Positions 44,919 through 54,595 are shown, counted from the first letter of the stretch. The stretch: DNA of 64,000 nt from Undibacterium paludis (GCF_022568815.1 NZ_JAKZHX010000007.1:1-64000); one strand, 5' to 3'. Notes: generated by a model from the sequence alone, not told the origin. Made by a program: numbers and translations.

Positions 44919-46499
44919 CTAAGAAACGGGCAGCGACTGACTCCCTCTGGCTGCTTTGCGGCAAAGATACTCCACCAGGCGCCGGTGATCGGGCAAGTCC
45001 GCCAGGGCGCGCTGTGACATCTGGGCTATCATCTGGAATTCACGCCTGGCCTCTTCCCGCTGCGGATAGTTGAACTGGTTCGCGGCCATGTCAGTCTTGA
45101 ATTCCATGCCATACAAAACAAATTGCCAGCTTGATGGCGGATACATTTCCAGATCAGTAATAAAATCCATGCGGTGGGGTGGCCGACACTGCCACATCAT
45201 CAGTTTCTCTTTCAGGCTGTCGGGTATCGATGCTGGGTCAGTATTGTCGCGCCAGAATGCTGTATCTGTTCTTTGTGTCAGACAATAATGCATTTTCACA
45301 AAATCGACGATGCGCTCATAACGCGCCTTCATGTGCCGATTAAATTCTCTGGCAACAGGGGCATACTCACCATTGAACGGAAACATGTACGTAAGCATGT
45401 AAGCCGCCGTTTCTATCAAACCTATACCGGAAGACTCGAGCGGTTCCAGGAAGCCGCCTGACAAACCGATGGCCACACAATTTTTGACCCATTGCGTTTC
45501 ACGATAACCGACATTCAGTTTCAGCAGGCGAGCCGACATGTCCCTGGACGCCGGACCGATGTAGTTGCGCAAAACCTGCTCCGCACTATCTGCGTCGGTA
45601 TGAAGGCTGGAGTAGACATAACCGATGCCGCGTCTTTGTTGCAAACCTATATCCCAGGTCCAGCCAGCTTCATGTGCTGTGGAAATGGTGTAAGAAGGGA
45701 TATCGGCGTCAGCATCATCATAGGGCACCTGCATCACCACTGCACGATCAACAAACAGCACATCATTGATAGCTTTGAATGGCGACGCCAATGCATCGCC
45801 TATCAGGGCAGCACGAAAACCTGTGCAGTCTACATACAAGTCTGCACTCAATGCCTGCCCTTCACGCGTATGTACTGCGACAATTGCGCCATCATCCCCC
45901 AGTTGCACATGTTCTACAGTTGCCAGTATCTGCTCCACACCAAGGGACTTGCCCTGCTCGGCCAGCAATGCAGCCAGGCGGCCCGCATCGAAGTGATAGG
46001 CATAATTCATTGGGCCAAGGAAATCCTTGTCTTCATAACGCTTGGGGCCGCGCGCCGCATCAGCGATGCGCTTTTGCATGGTGACTGCATCGGCAAACGA
46101 AGGCGAGTTACCGTCACTCGTTGCCGCCAGCCCTTGCAGCCAATAAGGCAGCAACTCAGGGCCACGCTGGCTGGGATGACTGAAGGGATGAAAATAATGA
46201 TTTACTCCCGCACTGCCTGTCGGCCTGACCCAGTCATTGAACCTGATCCCCTGTTTGAAGGTCGCATGACATTCGCGCACAAAGCGTGCTTCGTCTATGC
46301 CTATTGCCGCCAGCGTGCCGCGTATGGAAGGGAAGCTGCCCTCCCCCACGCCGATGATCCCGATGTCTTTTGACTCCACCAGGCGTATCTGCACTCCCCT
46401 ACCCACATGGCTCTGGCTGACGTGACGCGCCAGGAAGGCGGCAGTCAGCCATCCTGCTGTCCCGCCGCCGACTATCAAAACATTTCTCACCGATTGCAC
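44919..46499 (-). CDS. Flavin-dependent halogenase family protein (second copy, variant motif)
   Basis: A 526-residue member of the tryptophan halogenase family. FAD motif GGGTAGW (11-17) and the reactive lysine K82 in TFKQGIRF are present, and SGGFLEPLESSGIGLIE matches the substrate-side block. The signature WxWxIP reads WTWDIG at residues 280-285, with Gly for Pro. It starts at GTG 46499 with GGGGG seven bases upstream; a longer frame to 46550 begins with an implausible Cys-rich leader. It is divergent from the TBDR at 46800, with three LacI-type boxes between them. Whether it still halogenates is uncertain. Confidence 0.87.
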   Translation of the reverse strand: MQSVRNVLIVGGGTAGWLTAAFLARHVSQSHVGRGVQIRLVESKDIGIIGVGEGSFPSIRGTLAAIGIDEARFVRECHATFKQGIRFNDWVRPTGSAGVNHYFHPFSHPSQRGPELLPYWLQGLAATSDGNSPSFADAVTMQKRIADAARGPKRYEDKDFLGPMNYAYHFDAGRLAALLAEQGKSLGVEQILATVEHVQLGDDGAIVAVHTREGQALSADLYVDCTGFRAALIGDALASPFKAINDVLFVDRAVVMQVPYDDADADIPSYTISTAHEAGWTWDIGLQQRRGIGYVYSSLHTDADSAEQVLRNYIGPASRDMSARLLKLNVGYRETQWVKNCVAIGLSGGFLEPLESSGIGLIETAAYMLTYMFPFNGEYAPVAREFNRHMKARYERIVDFVKMHYCLTQRTDTAFWRDNTDPASIPDSLKEKLMMWQCRPPHRMDFITDLEMYPPSSWQFVLYGMEFKTDMAANQFNYPQREEARREFQMIAQMSQRALADLPDHRRLVEYLCRKAARGSQSLPVS

Positions 46500-46647
46500 C
46501 ACAATACCCCCGCAAAGAAAGCAACAGATTAAACAGGACATGAAAGGCAAGGCTGGTCTGGCATAGAACTTTTGCTTATCAGTAACGTGATAAACAGTGC
46601 CCTGACTACAAGACTTGAAGCAGGTTTCGACTCATATTACAACAATT

Positions 46648-46753
46648 TGAAAACGTTACCATTTTATATTTGACACAAAATTGAAAATTTATGTAATATG
46701 AAAACGGTTTCAAGGCAATGCCGCACCAAGAACCCATAAGAAAACGTTTTCAA
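46648..46753. promoter_or_regulatory. Three LacI-type operators in the divergent halogenase/TBDR promoter
   Basis: Boxes are TGAAAACGTTACCA (46648-46661), TGAAAACGGTTTCAA (46699-46713) and GAAAACGTTTTCAA (46740-46753). The last lies 47 bases before the TBDR start. The 300-base gap 46500-46799 contains no gene. Confidence 0.75.
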
Positions 46754-46799
46754 AGAAAAACGCGGAATTCAAACCACACTAACCTGCAACAGGAGACAT

Positions 46800-49229
46800 A
46801 TGAAAATCCGTAATCTGGCGACCCGGAAGGTCGCAGGCACCCCTATACAGTTGGCGATATTTACCTTGATTGCCAGCATGGGCGCTGCCCAGGCTCAAAG
46901 TCAGACGCAGCCACCGGCACCATCAGCCCAGGCGCAAAACAAGGCAGATAGCAATAGTGCTACCATCTCCGAAGTAATCGTGACCGGCACCAAACGTGCC
47001 ACTTCACTGCAACGCACCCCGGTTGCCATTACCGCCATCAACGCCGCCGCACTTGAAGATGCGCATGTACAAAATGTGCAGGACGTCGTCAACCTCGTGC
47101 CAGGCTTCCAGGCTACAGGACAGGGTGACCATGGCGTCATCACCATGACCATGCGTGGTATTGGTAACGACAGCGCGAAAACCGAATACGCCGACCCTGA
47201 AGTAGCCTTGTTCATCGATGGCATCTATGCCCCGCGCCCGGAAGGTGCGACCTCCCTGCTGTTTGACCTGGAAGGTATAGAAGTCCTGCGTGGCCCGCAA
47301 GGCACGTTGTGGGGGCGCAATGCCACAGTCGGCGCAGTCAATATGCAAACCACCAAGGCCAAGATAGGTGAAAGCTCAGGTAATCTCGAGGGGGGGCTGG
47401 GCAGTTACAAACGTTTTGGTACACGCGGCGCTTTCAATATCCCGGTCAGTGATGAATTTGCCCTGCGCTTTGCTTTTGTGCATGAAAAACATGATGGTTA
47501 TGTCGATTACCAGACGCCACCCACACTATCACTCGACAGCCAGAAAGCGGCATTTGCCACCTATCTGAAAAACGGCGGGACGGTCGTCAACTTCCAGCCG
47601 ATCAACTACGCCCTGTTTGTTCAGGATGGCCCTAAATATGGCGCCCAGGATCAGAGTGCAGCCCGTATCAGCATGTTGTGGAAGCCAAATGCAGCTACCA
47701 GGATCGACCTGTCCTACGAAAAGTTCATAGACCGGGGCACGCCGTCAATGAACCTGCTGCAAAATCCAAGACCAGGTACGAGCCATTGGTCTGCACTGAT
47801 CGATACTGCTCCCTACCTGCAGCGTGATACGGATTCCATCCGTGGACGGATAGAGTATGCGATCGATAAAAACATGCAATTGACCTATATCGGCGGCTAT
47901 TCGAAATTCAGCGGATCTTCCCGTTTTGACCAGGACGGCGGCGCCAATGTACCGACCAGCTTTACCTCGGGCGGCAGCATGCAGGCGAATAACACAGTCT
48001 CATCCAACTACAAGAACTTCAGTCATGAAGTTGAGCTGCAATCAGTCGGGACACGTGAAGTTGACTGGCAACTGGGCCTGTATTACGGCTCCGAAACCAA
48101 TGACATACGCTTTGACATCCCCATCCTGAACGGCACCTACCAGGGTACAGTGGGCTGGCAGGGATCCTTCATCCAGCCGAAGGAGACTGTGGAAACCGCC
48201 GCCGCATTTGGCCAGGCAACCTGGAACCTCAGCAGCAGTACGCATTTCACCGGTGGCCTGCGTTTTACTTCAGACAAGCGCACCAATGTCGGCGGCCGTG
48301 GCTACGGATTTTCAGGCAAACCTGAACTGAGTCAGTCGGCAATTACACCCAATGTCGATCCTGCATCGCCCAATTCCAACTTTGCTGCCTACTCCTTCAA
48401 TGACGGCAGTTACAGTGGCAGCAAGATGACCGGCCTGCTACGCCTATCTCACGATATCGATAAAGACAATATGATTTACGGTAGTATTTCTACCGGTTAC
48501 AAGTCTGGTGGATTGCAGGATGGTGGCAAAACCTATGGCCCGGAAACCCTGACCAATTTCGAGATCGGTACCAAGAGCAGTTTGATGGGGGGCACAATCC
48601 GTTTGAACAACGCCCTGTACTATGGCAAGTTCAAGGACTTCCAGTTCAGTGCGCCGGTAACTGCACCAGACGGTACACGCGGCCTGCAAACCTCCAATGC
48701 AGACGGCGCCACTGTGTATGGTTTCGAATCAGAACTGGCAGCAAAACTGAGCAAGGATGACAAGCTGCAAATCACCCTTGCACTTGCCAAGGCCACGCTG
48801 GGCAACCTGATCGGCGGCTCCAATGATTATGCACTGCCTGCCTGCAAAATCCCCGGCATCAGCAATTGCCTGGATGTCTCCAACAACACGATGCCACATA
48901 CACCCAAGTTCTCTGCCCAGGTCATGTATCAGCATACCTTCCATCTCGATCAGGGTACTCTGACACCGCGTATCAGCCTGCATTACGAGACCGATACCTG
49001 GCTCAGTGTGTTCAATTATGGTGATGGCGACAAGCAGGAAGCCTATGGTCGTGCCGACCTGGGCCTGCGTTATCAGTCAAGCGGAAAAACCAACTGGTAT
49101 GCCGATTTCTTTGTCCGTAATGTCAGCGACAATAAAATCAAGACCAGCGCCATGAATGCCAATGGCCTGTGGCAGGCACAATACCTGCCACCGCGCACGA
49201 TAGGTTTCAATGTCGGCATTGATTTCTAA
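46800..49229 (+). CDS. TonB-dependent receptor of the beta-glucoside locus
   Basis: An 809-residue outer-membrane receptor. The signal peptide ends near AQAQ. EVIVTGTKR is a TonB-box-like start, the plug (about 55-180) holds QDVVNLVPGFQ, TMRGIGNDS and VLRGPQGTLWGRNATVGAVN, and the barrel ends in IGFNVGIDF with terminal Phe. The plug type is that of large FecA/CirA-like receptors often linked to sugars or plant compounds. AGGAGA lies directly upstream of the ATG. Control by LacI-type boxes and the GH1/MFS context suggest a glucoside ligand (inference). A cysteine pair (PACKIPGISNC) lies in a surface loop. Confidence 0.92.
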   Translation: MKIRNLATRKVAGTPIQLAIFTLIASMGAAQAQSQTQPPAPSAQAQNKADSNSATISEVIVTGTKRATSLQRTPVAITAINAAALEDAHVQNVQDVVNLVPGFQATGQGDHGVITMTMRGIGNDSAKTEYADPEVALFIDGIYAPRPEGATSLLFDLEGIEVLRGPQGTLWGRNATVGAVNMQTTKAKIGESSGNLEGGLGSYKRFGTRGAFNIPVSDEFALRFAFVHEKHDGYVDYQTPPTLSLDSQKAAFATYLKNGGTVVNFQPINYALFVQDGPKYGAQDQSAARISMLWKPNAATRIDLSYEKFIDRGTPSMNLLQNPRPGTSHWSALIDTAPYLQRDTDSIRGRIEYAIDKNMQLTYIGGYSKFSGSSRFDQDGGANVPTSFTSGGSMQANNTVSSNYKNFSHEVELQSVGTREVDWQLGLYYGSETNDIRFDIPILNGTYQGTVGWQGSFIQPKETVETAAAFGQATWNLSSSTHFTGGLRFTSDKRTNVGGRGYGFSGKPELSQSAITPNVDPASPNSNFAAYSFNDGSYSGSKMTGLLRLSHDIDKDNMIYGSISTGYKSGGLQDGGKTYGPETLTNFEIGTKSSLMGGTIRLNNALYYGKFKDFQFSAPVTAPDGTRGLQTSNADGATVYGFESELAAKLSKDDKLQITLALAKATLGNLIGGSNDYALPACKIPGISNCLDVSNNTMPHTPKFSAQVMYQHTFHLDQGTLTPRISLHYETDTWLSVFNYGDGDKQEAYGRADLGLRYQSSGKTNWYADFFVRNVSDNKIKTSAMNANGLWQAQYLPPRTIGFNVGIDF

Positions 49230-49280
49230 TTGAGAAGCAAGATTCAGATCAGAGGCAGCAATACAGCAACACAGCAACAA

Positions 49281-49311
49281 ATAAAAAAACCGCCACGGCG
49301 GTTTTTTTATT
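49281..49311 (+). terminator. Rho-independent terminator of the TBDR gene
   Basis: Stem AAAAAAACCGCC pairs with GGCGGTTTTTTT around a two-base loop, 52 bases after the receptor stop. Strong T-run on the plus strand. Confidence 0.9.
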
Positions 49312-49493
49312 TGTCGTGAGCAAGAATACCTATGCGCATGCACGCTAGTTGTTGTACAGCTTATTTGTTTAGCATTGTTTAACAAAGGCTGAAACACCAA
49401 ACATTGCATTCCGTAAATTCGTGATTAGAATGAAGTGACCTCAATTCTGTCTTTCCCGGTTTTGCAATATCATTTCAACAATAGGAGATCACG

Positions 49494-49967
49494 ATGCGAC
49501 AATTCATCAGAGTCATGCTGGCATGTGTAGGCTTTTTCTTCATGGCATCCGGCCAATTGGCACAGGCGGCCGACAAAGGGACTGCTGATGAAGCGATAGC
49601 GCTGGTGAAAAAAGCGGCCGCCTACCTGAAAGAAAACGGCAAGGAAAAAGCCTATGCCGAATTCAACAACCCCAGCGGTCAGTTCGTTAATAAGGATTTA
49701 TATGTATTTGTCTATAACACCAACGGTGACGGCATCAACCGTGCCCACGGCGCGAATGCCAAAATGGTAGGGAAAAACCTGCTGGAATTAAAAGATGCCG
49801 ACGGCATGCCCATCGTGAAAAGTTTTCTCGATGTTGCCAACAGCAAGACTGGCCATGGCTGGGTTGACTACAAATGGCCAAACCCGACTACCAAGCAAAT
49901 GGAACCCAAATCAACTTACATTGAACGTGTAGGTGATGTACTGATCGGTTGCGGCATTTATAAATAA
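49494..49967 (+). CDS. Secreted single-cache domain protein
   Basis: A 157-residue protein with a signal peptide (RVMLACVGFFFMASGQLAQA). The mature part matches stand-alone cache domains: VKKAAAYLKENGKEKAYAEF, YVFVYNTNGDGINRAHGAN, GKNLLELKDADG and TGHGWVDYKWPNP. Cache domains bind small molecules; here there is no histidine kinase or chemoreceptor part, so it may be a periplasmic ligand-binding or partner protein. AGGAG lies before the ATG. It has its own transcript after the TBDR terminator. Confidence 0.85.
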   Translation: MRQFIRVMLACVGFFFMASGQLAQAADKGTADEAIALVKKAAAYLKENGKEKAYAEFNNPSGQFVNKDLYVFVYNTNGDGINRAHGANAKMVGKNLLELKDADGMPIVKSFLDVANSKTGHGWVDYKWPNPTTKQMEPKSTYIERVGDVLIGCGIYK

Positions 49968-50024
49968 TCGTCTCTGTCTGGGGCGCAAGTACAAATGCGC
50001 TCCAGACATCTCATCGTCGTCATT

Positions 50025-50771
50025 TTAGGCTTTTGAGATTTCACGTATCAGTAAAAAACTTGCCCCTCCATCGTGTGGACTGCGGTAAATACCTCTGGCA
50101 TTCAGTACGTGGACTGCAACTGCAGCCATCTCCCAGGCATTCACTTCTTCAGCGGCCCACTTAGGTGTAGTCAAGCACGGGTAATCGCACCGTTCACCAA
50201 ACTCACGTACTGCCCGAACACTCGTTCTTACATTTTCAAGCAAATGGAAATTTGCCCAGGCCCATAGCCATGTGCCCGTCTTGGATGAATAGGAACCTAT
50301 GAAGTCTATCTTGGCAACGACAGCTGCTATGCCATTATTGGAAAAGACCAGTTCCCCTTTTGCCTGGTCCCAGTCATATCGCTGATGAGAACCCAGGTCA
50401 AACTCCCGGTTCAACTGATCAGTTTTCTTTTGCAAATCTTCGTAACAGGTATCAAGAAAATTATTCCATGTAGCGAGTGCAGTTCCCTCTATCCTGTCCA
50501 AGCTGGCAGAGCGAGCATCTTCATAGCAAACATGGCAAAGCAATTTAATAGGTACCAGACCTTCATTGCGCTCATTCCATTCACCTTCTTCCTTATAATG
50601 TGCATCACATATTGCACACCATGCATCCGGCCAGTGGTTTTCAGCATCGGGGTAATCACAATGCCACTTTTGCACGGGATTAGCTATCAGGTGCTCACAT
50701 ACATAAGTCGTATACGCCTTGCCATGTTGTGCACATTCCAGCTCATCTACCTCTTCAGGTTTTTCATCCAT
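50025..50771 (-). CDS. DUF6882-like protein with N-terminal cysteine-rich region
   Basis: A 248-residue cytoplasmic protein. The first about 85 residues hold CxxH, C/H and CxxC pairs (ECAQHG, YVCEH, HCDYP, WCAICDAH, CHVCY) suggestive of zinc binding. Residues about 130-240 contain LVFSNNGIAAVVAKIDFIGSYS and TGTWLWAWAN, which match the DUF6882 family as I recall it. The function is unknown. It may belong to polymorphic toxin immunity or housekeeping sets; neither context is seen here. The start has no ribosome site. Confidence 0.65.
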   Translation of the reverse strand: MDEKPEEVDELECAQHGKAYTTYVCEHLIANPVQKWHCDYPDAENHWPDAWCAICDAHYKEEGEWNERNEGLVPIKLLCHVCYEDARSASLDRIEGTALATWNNFLDTCYEDLQKKTDQLNREFDLGSHQRYDWDQAKGELVFSNNGIAAVVAKIDFIGSYSSKTGTWLWAWANFHLLENVRTSVRAVREFGERCDYPCLTTPKWAAEEVNAWEMAAVAVHVLNARGIYRSPHDGGASFLLIREISKA

Positions 50772-50867
50772 ATAAAAATCAGGTTTTCGTTTTTGTGAAA
50801 ATCTGAAATTAACAGGAAAAGCGGCATATGACTATTCCTTTTTTTTACTGGAGAAATATTCAGGATT

Positions 50868-52205
50868 TCACTTCGCCTGCGGTTGCTTACTGACAAAATC
50901 ACGGTACCAGTGTGCGCTCTCCTTCAAGGTGCGTTGCTGAGTCTCATAGTCGACATGCACCAGGCCAAAACGTTTGGCATACCCTGAGTTCCATTCAAAA
51001 TTATCGAGCAGGCTCCAGTAAAAGTAACCTTGTACATTGACGCCACAACGCATGGCTTCATGCAAGGCTTGCAGGTGCATTTTCAGGTAAGCGATTCTTT
51101 GCTCGTCATGGATCTTGCCATCTTCCATTTTGTCGGCAACAGCCATGCCATTTTCCGTGATGTAGATTGGTGGCAGGTTCTCATATTCAGCATGCAGTTT
51201 GAGCAGCAAATCGGTCAGGCCAGAAGGATAAACTTCCCAGCCCATGTCGGAGAACCCCAGCTTTCCTTCTGGCTGCTTGGGCGGATTATCGGTGCTGACA
51301 AAGGCCCGGAAATAATAATTCACACCAAGGAAATCGAGGGACTGGCGTATTATCTCCATATCTTCGGCATGCACATGAAACCGGCTGAGGTCCATACGAT
51401 CCAGGGCTTTTTGGGGATAACTGCCTTTGAATATCGGGTCCATGAACCATTGGACAGAACGTGCATATTCCCATTCCGCCTCAGCGACATCAGCCGCCTT
51501 GTCCGTGGCAGGCATGGCTGGCCACTGGTTCAGCACTATGCCCAGTTTGGCCGGGCAATTCTGTGCGCGCATGGCTTGCAAGGCCAGTCCATGCGACAAC
51601 AATAAATGATGCGATACCTGTGCAGCCAGCGCAGTGTCAGCAACGCCCGGCGCAAACTGGGCATTGCCATAGCCCAGGTTGGCAGTACACCAGGGTTCAT
51701 TATGGGTCGCGATGCTGACAACCCGGTGACCAAAGCGGTGTGCAATTTCTGCTGCATACTCAGCAAAGCGCAAGGTCGTTTCACGATTAAGCCACCCCCC
51801 CCTGTCCTGCAAGCCCTGCGGCAAATCCCAGTGATACAGTGTCAGGTGTGCTGCGATACCATGCTTTTCCAGTTGATCAAGCAGGCTGGCATAAAATGCA
51901 AAACCTTTTTCATTCCAGTCACCGTAGCCAAGTGGCTGCACGCGCGACCAGGATACAGAGAAACGATAAGCCTTCAGCCCCAGGTCAGCAATAATGGCGA
52001 CATCATCAACATAACGATGATAATGATCGCAGGCGACATCACCGGTACTGCCATCAATGATGGTGCCAGCAGTATGGGTAAAAGTATCCCAGATGGATGG
52101 TCCGCGTCCGTCGACATCAGCGGCCCCTTCAATCTGGTAGGCACTGGTAGCGACACCCCAGCTAAATGCAGTCGGAAATTCAGGCATCGTTTGAGGATTT
52201 TTCAT
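50868..52205 (-). CDS. Beta-glucosidase, glycoside hydrolase family 1
   Basis: A 445-residue GH1 enzyme. FSWGVATSAYQIEGA starts the barrel. The acid/base glutamate is E170 in THNEPW and the nucleophile E351 in ITENG. There is no signal peptide, so it hydrolyses imported beta-glucosides in the cytoplasm. The ATG at 52205 is used by comparison with GH1 N-termini; in-frame ATGs at 52229 and 52283 are possible and none has a strong ribosome site. A LacI-type box lies at 52432 and the transporter gene is divergent. Released glucose could be phosphorylated by the Glk fusion at 7.7 kb. Confidence 0.93.
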   Translation of the reverse strand: MKNPQTMPEFPTAFSWGVATSAYQIEGAADVDGRGPSIWDTFTHTAGTIIDGSTGDVACDHYHRYVDDVAIIADLGLKAYRFSVSWSRVQPLGYGDWNEKGFAFYASLLDQLEKHGIAAHLTLYHWDLPQGLQDRGGWLNRETTLRFAEYAAEIAHRFGHRVVSIATHNEPWCTANLGYGNAQFAPGVADTALAAQVSHHLLLSHGLALQAMRAQNCPAKLGIVLNQWPAMPATDKAADVAEAEWEYARSVQWFMDPIFKGSYPQKALDRMDLSRFHVHAEDMEIIRQSLDFLGVNYYFRAFVSTDNPPKQPEGKLGFSDMGWEVYPSGLTDLLLKLHAEYENLPPIYITENGMAVADKMEDGKIHDEQRIAYLKMHLQALHEAMRCGVNVQGYFYWSLLDNFEWNSGYAKRFGLVHVDYETQQRTLKESAHWYRDFVSKQPQAK

Positions 52206-52431
52206 GGTATTTGTCTGGATGATATTCATTGTATGTTCAATTTGGTGCTCTGGATTTACCTGAAATGCCGTCTGGCAATGCATGTCGCTTTACTTTGAAT
52301 CACTGAAAAATCTCAGCAGAATCACAAATTAGGCTCCACCTGGTATGCACGGTGATGAATGCCTGGCAGTACGCCAACCAGGCACACCCGTGTCCCTGGT
52401 TCAGTATTTTTTGAGGCTCCCTCAACTTCAG

Positions 52432-52446
52432 TGAAATCGTTTTCAA
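52432..52446. promoter_or_regulatory. LacI-type operator upstream of the GH1 gene
   Basis: TGAAATCGTTTTCAA fits the TGAAAAC-GTTTTCA pattern with one deviation. It lies 227 bases before the GH1 start and probably controls it. Confidence 0.65.
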
Positions 52447-52546
52447 TTTAATGCAAAAAAAAATAGCCTTCTAAAAACCCCGGCAAATTGAAAATATTCT
52501 CATTATCTGTTTGCAATCTATTTTGTAAAAAAATCGACTCACTTAG

Positions 52547-52946
52547 TGAAAACGTTTTCAAATTCAGAATTTATCACTTGGATTTCCCGCTGTCAACGCT
52601 CATACCTGTCAAACATTTTGTCCTGTTGACGTTTTATGCTTCCCCAAATACAGGCACGATCTCTATAGGCACATTTATTCCAAGACAAATTCAGGCCCAG
52701 ATGTGAAATCATTTTCACATCACATAAGATATCGTGCTGAATGATTTGTTTTTTTTCAGATCTAGCCACACTTGCCAATTTTAATGAAGGACGTCTGGAA
52801 GTATGTTGTAAGCCTTACCAATACTGATGTTCAAGGCATAGTCTGTATAGGAAGGAGAAATTTTTTCCAATTATTTTTAAGTTTTCCCGCCAATCTGATG
52901 TAATGCTGAAAAAAATCATGCTATCCTTCGTTTGAAAAGGTTTTCA
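52547..52946. promoter_or_regulatory. Three LacI-type operators upstream of the transporter gene
   Basis: TGAAAACGTTTTCAA (52547-52561, the best match in the window), TGAAATCATTTTCAC (52703-52717) and TGAAAAGGTTTTCAT (52933-52947). They span the 936-base gap between the GH1 and transporter genes (52206-53141), which holds no visible gene. Wide spacing would allow DNA looping by a tetrameric or paired repressor (inference). Confidence 0.7.
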
Positions 52947-53141
52947 TAAACATGAAAATATGAGAACTGAATAAATAGAACGATTGATGAGACAGCCTGA
53001 CCACTTACTAACTGGCAGTACACGGCAGCGAAGCATGCAGCATTACATACGGTTAGCGTAGAAATTCATCGCCCGCAGCAGGGCTTGCGTCAAGATGAAA
53101 ATGGACAGGTGTGCCGCCCACTTAAAAGAAGCGTGCTAACC

Positions 53142-54473
53142 ATGATAACCGAGACAGAAATCACCATGTCAGCCAGCCCGGCCAGAAAAACGCCGCTGTT
53201 CTGGGTGCCAACCACCTATTTCACCATGGCGCTGGCCTATATGATGCTGACCAATGTCAGCGCCATCATGTTCAAGAACATGGGAATGGATAATGGCAAG
53301 GCGGCAGAATATGCAAGTTACCTGATCCTTGCTTACACCATCAAACCCGTGTTTGCGTCTTTCGTAGAAATGTACAAGACCAAAAAATTCTTTGTCATCT
53401 GTGCACAACTGGCTATCGCCGTGGGTTTTGTCGGTGTCGCTCTGGTCATGTCGCTGCCAGGCTACATGATGATATTGATGGCCTTGTTCTGGTTTATATC
53501 CTTTCTTGGAGCAACCATGGATATTGCAGCCGATGGTGTGTATGTCACCTCACTCGACAGCAAAATGCAATCTCTCTACTGTGGCATACAGAGCCTGAGC
53601 TGGAACATCGGCCCCATCGTTGCCGCGGGTGGCCTGGTGTTTTTAAGTGGTAAACTGCATACGGATTTTTTCCATCACGATCCCAAGGTATTTGGTGCCG
53701 ACTGGATGGATGCCTGGCGCGTTATCTTCCTGATCGTGGCAGCCATCATTGCCCTGATGGCAGGTTGGCATTTGCGTACCATGCCAGACGGTGCCAGGGC
53801 AGAAAACACACCGAAAAACGTCGGTGAAGCACTGTACATATTGCGCGACTCTTTCGTCACTTTTTTCCAGAAGCGCGACGTCTGGATGATGATAGCCTTC
53901 GCCTTTCTGTTCAGGCTCAGCATAGGTTTCCTGGAAAAAATCGGGCCTTTCTTCATGGTGGATCCCGTTACCAAAGGCGGCCTGGGTTTATCGAATGAGT
54001 TGCTGGGCCTGACTTATGGCACGTATGGCCTGATTGCCGTCTTGCTGGGCTCATTGCTGGGTGGCTGGTTCGTGGCAAAACGCGGCTTGCGCCCCAGCCT
54101 GTTCATACTATGCTGTGCAGTGAACATACCCAATGCCAGCTTCCTGCTGATGAGCGTCTTCCAGCCGGAAAGCCTATGGCTGATCACTGCCGGCGTGGCT
54201 GTCGAAAAATTCTTCTTTGGCTTTGGTTCTGTCGGCTTCATGATCTACCTGATGCAGCAACTGGCGCCCGGTAAATACACAACGACACACTATGCCTTCG
54301 GCACCGGCCTGATGGGGCTGTGCATGATGCTCACTGGCGTCATCAGTGGTCACTTGCAGCAATTATTGGGCTATACAAATTATTTCATCTTCGTGATGCT
54401 GGCAACCATCCCCTCATTTGCGGTATGCTGGTTCGCCCCCTTCCATCATCAGGAGGATGCGGCGCAGAATTAA
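53142..54473 (+). CDS. MFS transporter, AmpG-like, probable glucoside importer
   Basis: A 443-residue inner-membrane protein with about 12 hydrophobic segments. TPLFWVPTTYFTMALAYMMLTNVSAIMFKNMG and ATMDIAADGVYVT resemble the AmpG/PAT group of MFS proteins. In sugar loci with a TBDR and halogenase such transporters import disaccharides or glucosides. LacI-type boxes lie upstream. The ATG at 53142 is used; an in-frame TTG at 53085 and ATG at 53166 are alternatives and none has a strong ribosome site. A terminator follows at 54565. Confidence 0.88.
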   Translation: MITETEITMSASPARKTPLFWVPTTYFTMALAYMMLTNVSAIMFKNMGMDNGKAAEYASYLILAYTIKPVFASFVEMYKTKKFFVICAQLAIAVGFVGVALVMSLPGYMMILMALFWFISFLGATMDIAADGVYVTSLDSKMQSLYCGIQSLSWNIGPIVAAGGLVFLSGKLHTDFFHHDPKVFGADWMDAWRVIFLIVAAIIALMAGWHLRTMPDGARAENTPKNVGEALYILRDSFVTFFQKRDVWMMIAFAFLFRLSIGFLEKIGPFFMVDPVTKGGLGLSNELLGLTYGTYGLIAVLLGSLLGGWFVAKRGLRPSLFILCCAVNIPNASFLLMSVFQPESLWLITAGVAVEKFFFGFGSVGFMIYLMQQLAPGKYTTTHYAFGTGLMGLCMMLTGVISGHLQQLLGYTNYFIFVMLATIPSFAVCWFAPFHHQEDAAQN

Positions 54474-54564
54474 AAGACTATGCATTAAACTTGTTTTTCA
54501 TAATAAAAGAAAAGCGGCTCGTCCCAACCGGGCACGTTTTAACGTAGCACTGTCCCCCACTTTG

Positions 54565-54595
54565 ATGCCGCCCCAGGGCGGCATTTATATTTCTT
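54565..54595 (+). terminator. Terminator of the AmpG-like transporter gene
   Basis: A perfect 8-bp stem ATGCCGCC (54565-54572) / GGCGGCAT (54577-54584) followed by TTATATTTCTT. Confidence 0.75.
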
